From Leuconostoc pseudomesenteroides KCTC 3652 (GTDB lineage: Bacteria; Bacillota; Bacilli; Lactobacillales; Lactobacillaceae), in NCBI RefSeq assembly GCF_014634745.1, contig NZ_BMBP01000004.1:1-64000 (forward strand): DNA of 64,000 bases, in the 5' to 3' direction. Position numbers and translations under genes: made by a program. Under the pieces are notes generated by a model. It was not told the origin of the DNA and searched no databases. It worked only from the letters and a program-made list of their open reading frames with translations. This document shows positions 59,725 to 64,000 of the stretch, piece after piece (within the stretch, counting starts at the first letter, position 1; every line of letters starts with the position of its first letter).

Positions 59725-60719
59725 TTGATTACTTCTCCTTTACTTTCAGCATCTTTGACGAGAGATTGCGGTAGTGTGACTCCTAATAATTTAGCTTGCT
59801 TTTCATTGACAACGGGTACCCCCTTAGTGATGGTTTTGACAGGGTATGTGGCGGGGTTTTTGCCTTTCAAGACTTTAGCAGCCATGATACCGGCTTGGTA
59901 GCCGATGTCATATTGGCTTACTGAGATAGTAGCTAAACCACCGTCTTTAACCATTGTATCAACTGCGGGGATGACTGGAATTTTTTCTTGATTTGTGACA
60001 TTAATTAGGGTTTTCATGGCTGAAGCAACACCGTTATCTTGTGGGGCGTAGACAACATCGACTTGACCTGCCATGGTTTCAGCAATTTGTTGCATATCGT
60101 TGGTTGTGGCAATCGTGTACATTTTGACGTCATAGCCTTGGCTCTTAGCTAAAGTTGCCATTTTTTTGGCATTATATTCGCCACCGTGATCAGAAGTTGT
60201 ATAGATAATGCCAAGTTTTTTGGCAGCTGGGACAACTTCTTTAATCACATCTAAATGCTGTTGAAGAGGTGAATCACCTGACGTACCAGTAATATTTTTA
60301 CCTGGGCGTTGTGTTGATTTTACTAAGCCTCCTCCGACAGGGTCAGTAATGCCGGCCAAAATAACGGGTGTTTGTCCGTCAGCTGTTTTAGCTAAAGATA
60401 AGGCAGCAGGAGACGCAATACCAACGGTTAAATCAGCATTTTCGTTGGCAAATTTCTGTGACATGGTCTTCAAATTAGACTGATCTGCTTGCGCATTTTG
60501 ATAATCAATTTTGATTTTGCCTTTGGTGTAGCCTTCATGAGCCAAACCAGCGACGACACCTTTGTGGATTTGATCCAGTGCCGGATGGGTTACTAGTTGT
60601 AGAATGCCGACCGTTGGTATGTACTGCTTTTTGGCGGTTTGAGGCTTGGATGTTTGGAAAAATGCGACACCCAAAAATGCGACAATGATGATAATGACTG
60701 CTGCTAAACGCTTGTTCAT
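59721..60719 (-). CDS. trpX: Tryptophan ABC transporter substrate-binding protein TrpX
   Basis: This 332-residue protein of the ABC_sub_bind family has an N-terminal hydrophobic segment (about 5-22, AAVIIIIVAFLGVAFF) with no lipobox cysteine, then VGILQLVTHPALDQIHKG (about 38-55), VTHPALD being characteristic of the family. ILAGITDPVGGGLV and the PQDNGVASAM ligand-site segment are also typical. The start is ATG 60719 after GGAG; the frame is open to 60917, but that stretch is the leader RNA. It is the first gene of the operon and is controlled by the Trp leader. Confidence 0.88.
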   Translation of the reverse strand: MNKRLAAVIIIIVAFLGVAFFQTSKPQTAKKQYIPTVGILQLVTHPALDQIHKGVVAGLAHEGYTKGKIKIDYQNAQADQSNLKTMSQKFANENADLTVGIASPAALSLAKTADGQTPVILAGITDPVGGGLVKSTQRPGKNITGTSGDSPLQQHLDVIKEVVPAAKKLGIIYTTSDHGGEYNAKKMATLAKSQGYDVKMYTIATTNDMQQIAETMAGQVDVVYAPQDNGVASAMKTLINVTNQEKIPVIPAVDTMVKDGGLATISVSQYDIGYQAGIMAAKVLKGKNPATYPVKTITKGVPVVNEKQAKLLGVTLPQSLVKDAESKGEVIK

Positions 60720-60748
60720 AATATAATCTCCGTAACTGTTCTCTTCAT

Positions 60749-60790
60749 AAAAAATGACCTTGGGAAGCCACACAAAGCTTTCCAAGGTCA
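60749..60790 (-). terminator. Attenuator terminator of the trpXYZ operon
   Basis: On the minus strand, TGACCTTGG-AAAGC pairs with GGCTT-CCCAAGGTCA-type arms: 60777-60790 with 60755-60768, 14 pairs, loop of eight, followed by U6. It lies 30 bases before trpX. Confidence 0.88.
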
Positions 60791-60797
60791 AAAGAAA

Positions 60798-60858
60798 AGT
60801 CTGCATGGCGTGTTGATTGCCATACAGACTCAAAGTAATGCAAAAGTCGTCGGTATGG
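60798..60858 (-). promoter_or_regulatory. Competing hairpins of the Trp attenuator
   Basis: AGTCTGTATGGC (60819-60830) pairs with GCCATGCAGACT (60798-60809), next to the terminator. The same GUAUGG (60820-60825) can instead pair with CCAUAC (60853-60858), which adjoins ACCGACG (60848-60854). ACCGACG is complementary to CGUCGGU inside the last codons of the leader peptide (60904-60910). A ribosome stalled on the Trp codons would free the second partner and change the fold. Confidence 0.65.
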
Positions 60859-60901
60859 ACAAAACTGATTGTCTCAGCTTGTCCGTTACCGAAAAGCTGA
60901 T

Positions 60902-60949
60902 TTACCGACGCCACCAAGCGTTACTAAATTGTGCTGAAACTTTTTGCAT
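60902..60949 (-). CDS. Trp leader peptide (15 codons)
   Basis: The frame encodes MQKVSAQFSNAWWRR followed by TAA. GGAG lies seven bases before the ATG, and a TTGACA/TATCCT promoter lies just upstream. Two consecutive Trp codons near the end, overlapping the first segment of a set of alternative hairpins that finish in an intrinsic terminator, are the hallmarks of a trp-type attenuator. The genes downstream form a TrpXYZ-like importer. I regard it as a regulatory peptide with no function once made. Confidence 0.8.
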   Translation of the reverse strand: MQKVSAQFSNAWWRR

Positions 60950-60977
60950 GATTTATCTCCGAGTTGTTTATGAAATA

Positions 60978-61006
60978 AGGATACTAAGAATTTGATGAGT
61001 TGTCAA
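60978..61006 (-). promoter_or_regulatory. Promoter of the Trp leader and trpXYZ
   Basis: Minus strand: TTGACA (61001-61006), a 17-base spacer and TATCCT (60978-60983). Confidence 0.8.
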
Positions 61007-61099
61007 GCATATTGTTAAGATAATTATTAAATCTTTTGTGTGATAATACAAACAGTGGTGGCACATCTAGTTAAGAACTGTGTATAAACTAACAAAATC

Positions 61100-61735
61100 T
61101 TATATTTTATTCACAGTACGACGCAACAAGGGGCTAGATTTGCCTGTCAAAATGCCGGCCACTTCTTTGGCAAATTCAGCTCTGTCAACCGGTCGAAATT
61201 TATTGAAGTAGGCGATACTTTTCAAATGGGTCAAGGCCACACCTGGCCAATATGAACTTTGGCGCGCGGGATCAAAAATAATACCCGGATAAACTGCAAA
61301 AGCGCGACCAGGTAGTACTTGCGCCATTTCGCGCTCCACGGCTAGTTTGGCTTTTAAGTAAGGTCGCATAAAGAAGGGTCCAGCGTTTGCTGATATGAAA
61401 AGAAACTTTGGTTTGACTTCCTGAGCTAATAAATGAATCAGTTGATGAGCTGGTTCATAACTGCTGTTTTGGTAGGTTTGATTCTTTAATGGGTTGGGTA
61501 ACAGAATACCAACAGCATCAATTACCCAATCCGCATCGCTCACAATAGGACGTAATTGTTCGCTTTCACTGAGATCAATTGCATGATACTGTGTTTGATC
61601 GCCTGGTTTACCGTTGAATGAGTGTCGTGAAATGCTGTGCACCTCAAATAAGTCGGACGACAAATACTTAATTAAACCCTGACCAACGAAACCAGTACCA
61701 CCTACAATGACAATCTTTTGTTTCTTTTCAATCAT
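61100..61735 (-). CDS. NAD(P)-binding epimerase/dehydrogenase-like protein (atypical SDR)
   Basis: This 211-residue protein has a Rossmann motif IVIVGGTGFVGQGLIKYL (about 8-25) and the layout of NAD(P)H-binding atypical SDR proteins (NDUFA9/YwnB-like). DWVIDAVGILLPNP (about 69) and FLFISANAGPFF (about 110) are conserved. The usual YxxxK pair is replaced by PYLKAKLAVEREM. The reaction is unknown. It follows a 56-residue membrane protein gene by 14 bases, with GGTGAGGT as ribosome site. Confidence 0.82.
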   Translation of the reverse strand: MIEKKQKIVIVGGTGFVGQGLIKYLSSDLFEVHSISRHSFNGKPGDQTQYHAIDLSESEQLRPIVSDADWVIDAVGILLPNPLKNQTYQNSSYEPAHQLIHLLAQEVKPKFLFISANAGPFFMRPYLKAKLAVEREMAQVLPGRAFAVYPGIIFDPARQSSYWPGVALTHLKSIAYFNKFRPVDRAEFAKEVAGILTGKSSPLLRRTVNKI

Positions 61736-61750
61736 TGGCTGACCTCACCA

Positions 61751-61921
61751 TTATTTAAGCATATTGTTGCGATTGTCCCAAATATATGAAATCGCTAAAA
61801 TCAATAATCCTAAGTTAGAAGCTAAAATAGCAAATGTAGATTGCTTCATAATCCAACTAATCAATGAGACAAACATCAAAACTAATGCTAGTATTACGAC
61901 GTACACGGTGCTTTTTTTCAT
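61751..61921 (-). CDS. Small two-helix membrane protein (56 residues)
   Basis: The frame begins MKKSTVYVVILALVLMFVSL and contains two hydrophobic segments (about 5-22 and 29-46) with a short charged tail, NRNNMLK. GGAG lies six bases before the ATG. It is the first gene of a two-gene unit with the SDR-like gene. A 64-codon plus-strand frame over the same bases lacks a ribosome site and has odd composition, so this minus-strand gene is preferred. I do not recognise the family. Confidence 0.7.
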   Translation of the reverse strand: MKKSTVYVVILALVLMFVSLISWIMKQSTFAILASNLGLLILAISYIWDNRNNMLK

Positions 61922-62036
61922 GATAATCTCCTTAAATATATTACAATTACTATTTTAACACGAGTCCCTTGATAATCGTGAAATGAGGAACGGGTCGCAA
62001 AAAAGTAACAGTTCTGTATGAAGAGGTGTTAATCGC

Positions 62037-62064
62037 TTGTAAATAGGCCGTACTGGTGTAATAT
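62037..62064 (+). promoter_or_regulatory. Probable promoter of the crcB pair
   Basis: TTGTAA (62037-62042), a 16-base spacer and TAATAT (62059-62064). No fluoride-riboswitch core is visible in the leader. Confidence 0.5.
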
Positions 62065-62138
62065 AGATGAAGAACATTTGTCGGAAGGGATAGACAGATA
62101 TCTGGCTTATCAAAAGTCGATTTGTTAAAATAGAGGAT

Positions 62139-62537
62139 ATGCAAAAACAGAGTGGCTTCTTAACTGAATTAATAGTAGTTGGTATTGGCGGTGCCATTGG
62201 TGGTAGCGCACGATATCTGTTGGGATTAGTGCCAAGCATTGGTGCTATGCCAGTGATGACAATGCTGATTAATTGGATAGGAACGTTTTTGCTTGCATCA
62301 CTTGGCGCGTATCTTGCGAATCGTGAGAGCCGATTACAACCGTGGCAAACTTTTATTGGCACAGGGGTAATCGGAGGTTTCACAACTTTTAGTACGATGA
62401 TTTTGCAAGTTAACCAGCAGGCTTTAACGAGCATGACAAATGCCATTATCTATGTTGTCTTAACATTGGGTGGTGGCTTGATTATGCTCAAAATTGGTCA
62501 AAAGTTTGGTCGTAAAGTGAGTGAGGTGCGTTCATGA
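62139..62537 (+). CDS. crcB: Fluoride exporter subunit CrcB/Fluc (1)
   Basis: This 132-residue protein has four hydrophobic segments and the Fluc signatures GGAIGGSARYLLG (about 17-29), NWIGTFLLASLGAYL (about 45) and GVIGGFTTFSTMILQ (about 77-91, the TTFST pore motif). Fluc channels let fluoride leave the cell. Paired genes encode the two halves of a heterodimer in many Gram-positives. It overlaps the second copy by four bases. Confidence 0.92.
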   Translation: MQKQSGFLTELIVVGIGGAIGGSARYLLGLVPSIGAMPVMTMLINWIGTFLLASLGAYLANRESRLQPWQTFIGTGVIGGFTTFSTMILQVNQQALTSMTNAIIYVVLTLGGGLIMLKIGQKFGRKVSEVRS

Positions 62538-62872
62538 CATTACTAATTGTTGCGATTGGTGCAGGATTAGGGACAATGTTGCGATACTTAACGGTCACAT
62601 TTTGGTCGACTAAGCCACAGTACCTCACAGCTATTTTTGCGGTTAATATGGTTGGTGCTTTTTTTATGGGCATACTAATGGCAACAGGCGCTACTAATGC
62701 CTTGCATCATTTTTGGTCAACCGGTGTACTAGGCGGATTGACGACATTTAGTACGATGATGACCCAAAGTGAACAACATGCTACCGTGCAACAGCTACTG
62801 TATTTATTGATACAACTGGTTGGCGGGTTGGTCATATTTGGTTTGGGATTTGCGTTAGCCACCTTTTTGTAA
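62534..62872 (+). CDS. crcB: Fluoride exporter subunit CrcB/Fluc (2)
   Basis: This 112-residue Fluc protein has four hydrophobic segments with GAGLGTMLRYLT (about 8-19), NMVGAFFMGILMA (about 38) and GVLGGLTTFSTMMTQ (about 64-78). It lies next to the first copy, so the two probably form an antiparallel heterodimer. The next gene starts 15 bases later after GGAGAG. Confidence 0.92.
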   Translation: MTLLIVAIGAGLGTMLRYLTVTFWSTKPQYLTAIFAVNMVGAFFMGILMATGATNALHHFWSTGVLGGLTTFSTMMTQSEQHATVQQLLYLLIQLVGGLVIFGLGFALATFL

Positions 62873-62887
62873 TTATGGAGAGAACAC

Positions 62888-63769
62888 ATGAGTAAAATAG
62901 CAGTTATTATTGATTCCTCATCAGCGATGCCAGTGGTAACGCGGAATCGTTATCACATTTTTCAGGTCAATGATCCCATCATTTTTGGTGATGAAGTCTA
63001 CAAAGAAAGTGTTGATATTCATGACCTTGGTGAGCTGGTTAAGATGATGAAAGATAAGAAGCAAATTGCTTCGACTTCGCAACCAGCACCTGGCGATTGG
63101 GAAGAAGCTTTGAATTTAGCTAAGGCCTCAGGTTACGATCAGGCTTTGTTGGTCACATTATCATCAGGTATTTCAGGCACTTATCAAACGGCTGCAGCAG
63201 TCGCTGATAGTTATGAAGGTATGTCTGATGTGCGCGCATGGGATTCAAAAATTGCCGTCATGGGCGCTGGCATGCAGGCGTTAATGGCTGCTGCTATGGC
63301 TGAAAAAGGAAAAACGCTAGATGAAATCATGGTAGCGCTTGAGAAATTGCGCGAGTCGATTGTGGTTCGTTTTGTGGTTAATGACATTTCACATTTGCAA
63401 CGGACAGGGCGTTTGTCACGTGGTGCGGCCTTAGTGGGCGGTTTGCTCAATATTAAGCCGATATTATCAATGGACGTGCAAGATGAAGGTAAGATTGGTG
63501 CTGTTGGTAAGGCCAGAAAAATGAGTGGGGCGTTGAAAGAAATTAAAGAAACGCTACGTCAATCATTAGCCGAAGTCGATTATCCCGTGCGTGCCATTGT
63601 AGTCGACGGAAACGACGCCAAATTAGGAGATAAGTGGCTTAAAGATTTGCAGGCTGAGTATCCTACTGTCAAATTTGAACGTGGGGTATTAGGTGCGTTT
63701 ATTGGTGTTCACACAGGTGACGGCGCTATGGGCGTTCTCTGGGCACATGATTGGGAAGATTTAATTTAA
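62888..63769 (+). CDS. DegV-family fatty-acid-binding protein
   Basis: This 293-residue DegV protein begins IAVIIDSSSAMP (about 3-14) and has STSQPAPGDWEEAL (about 60-73), SSGISGTYQTAA (about 93-104), the RLSRGAALVGGLLNIKPIL segment (about 179-197) and GVHTGDGAMGV (about 273-283). The family binds fatty acids, and some members (FakB) present them to a kinase. It follows the crcB pair closely and is ended by a strong terminator. Confidence 0.92.
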   Translation: MSKIAVIIDSSSAMPVVTRNRYHIFQVNDPIIFGDEVYKESVDIHDLGELVKMMKDKKQIASTSQPAPGDWEEALNLAKASGYDQALLVTLSSGISGTYQTAAAVADSYEGMSDVRAWDSKIAVMGAGMQALMAAAMAEKGKTLDEIMVALEKLRESIVVRFVVNDISHLQRTGRLSRGAALVGGLLNIKPILSMDVQDEGKIGAVGKARKMSGALKEIKETLRQSLAEVDYPVRAIVVDGNDAKLGDKWLKDLQAEYPTVKFERGVLGAFIGVHTGDGAMGVLWAHDWEDLI

Positions 63770-63785
63770 CTTAGAACAAAAATAG

Positions 63786-63818
63786 AAAGCATTGTCATAT
63801 CGATGACAATGCTTTTTG
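63786..63818 (+). terminator. Terminator after degV
   Basis: A 13-base stem (63786-63798 with 63803-63815) has an ATCG loop and ends in T5. Confidence 0.85.
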
Positions 63819-63876
63819 AGTCTTTTAGTATCGTAAATGAAAGCGGTGCGTTACACTAAAAGGAGAGGAAATCACG

Positions 63877-64000
63877 ATGGTAATAAAAAAATGGCAGCAT
63901 GTCGCCCTATTAGTTGGAACGGTTGTTGTTGTGGAAGCAATTGGTGGGTTATCGGCTTTGTTGGCTGGTGACATTAAGCAAATTTATAATCAGTTAGTAC
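63877..64000 (+). CDS. TspO/MBR-family membrane protein, N-terminal part (window edge)
   Basis: Only 41 codons are visible. After AGGAGAGG the frame begins MVIKKWQHVALLVGTVVVVE and continues AIGGLSALLAGDIKQIYNQL. The first membrane helix and the GGLSALLAGDI-x-x-x-Y-x-x-L stretch that precedes the PPxxPP motif are typical of TspO/tryptophan-rich sensory proteins. The PPxxPP part lies beyond the window. Confidence 0.7.
   Translation, partial: MVIKKWQHVALLVGTVVVVEAIGGLSALLAGDIKQIYNQLV

Noticed and set aside
60720-60917. N-terminal extension of the TrpX-like protein
   Set aside because: The extension is the attenuator leader (hairpins and terminator) read by chance in frame. The ATG at 60719 with GGAG and a proper membrane segment is the real start.
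61764-61958. 64-codon plus-strand frame
   Set aside because: It has no ribosome site and lies over a better minus-strand gene with GGAG, two helices and a downstream partner.
61960-62138. Fluoride riboswitch before the crcB pair
   Set aside because: I could not find the crcB-motif core (conserved pseudoknot segments) in the leader.
1-64000. CRISPR arrays, insertion sequences, prophage or integrase genes
   Set aside because: I saw no regularly spaced repeats, transposase or integrase motifs, or phage structural genes on either strand.

Overview
The window looks like chromosome of a heterofermentative lactic acid bacterium, most likely Leuconostoc or a close relative. This is inferred from the low-GC Gram-positive gene style (AGGAGG-type ribosome sites, TTGACA/TATAAT promoters, a CcpA cre site), the rpmH-rnpA-yidC-lepB block, D-2-hydroxyacid dehydrogenases, an ascorbate pathway ending at xylulose 5-phosphate, and the form of the proteins. 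I see no insertion sequence, prophage, plasmid backbone or CRISPR array.

Layout. 1-8.4 kb: a HAD gene cut by the window edge, a Cof-type phosphatase and a BglG-like regulator (minus strand), diverging from an L-ascorbate PTS operon ulaG-C-A-B-D-E-F. 8.7-14.5 kb: an ABC ATPase fused to an XRE domain with its permease, then a flavoprotein, an amidohydrolase and a HAD phosphatase. 14.5-20.2 kb: a beta-hydroxyacid dehydrogenase, a BMP nucleoside-binding protein, rpmH, rnpA, yidC, lepB, an acetyltransferase and a CorA protein. 20.2-23.4 kb: a large BspA-like surface protein. 23.5-27.5 kb: guanine riboswitch with pbuX-xpt, a LysR regulator with a YeiH transporter, and a degenerate tRNA-Ile. 27.6-35.1 kb: an FAH-family gene behind an isoleucine-rich leader peptide, glutamate-cysteine ligase, an esterase, a PadR/DUF4097/PspC envelope cluster, an SDR and a DUF975 protein. 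35.2-45.2 kb: T-box and tyrS, a D-hydroxyacid dehydrogenase, then an accessory stretch of small regulators paired with membrane proteins, including an Rgg regulator with a candidate peptide pheromone, gene remnants and orphans. 45.3-57 kb: tRNA-Asn, argCJBD with ARG boxes, PEBP, KtrAB potassium uptake, and an ABC nucleoside transporter lacking its own binding protein. 57-64 kb: an L-hydroxyacid dehydrogenase, a trpXYZ-like tryptophan transporter behind a Trp-Trp leader peptide, a dehydrogenase with a small membrane protein, two CrcB halves, DegV, and a TspO gene cut by the window end.

The strongest unexpected signal is peptide-coupled transcription attenuation in a Gram-positive. Upstream of the trpXYZ-like operon there is a promoter, a 15-codon leader peptide with tandem Trp codons, competing hairpins and an intrinsic terminator. 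Upstream of the FAH-family gene there is a promoter, a 20-codon peptide ending in four Ile codons, competing hairpins and a terminator. Such transport genes in related bacteria are better known under T-box control, and a textbook T-box is present here for tyrS, so both strategies occur within 33 kb.

Working together: ascorbate enters as the 6-phosphate, is opened, decarboxylated and epimerised to D-xylulose 5-phosphate, which would feed the phosphoketolase pathway. Purine salvage combines PbuX/Xpt under guanine control with a BMP/ABC nucleoside importer whose parts lie 36 kb apart. Proteins that are usually lipoproteins (two binding proteins and YidC) have N-terminal anchors without a lipobox cysteine.
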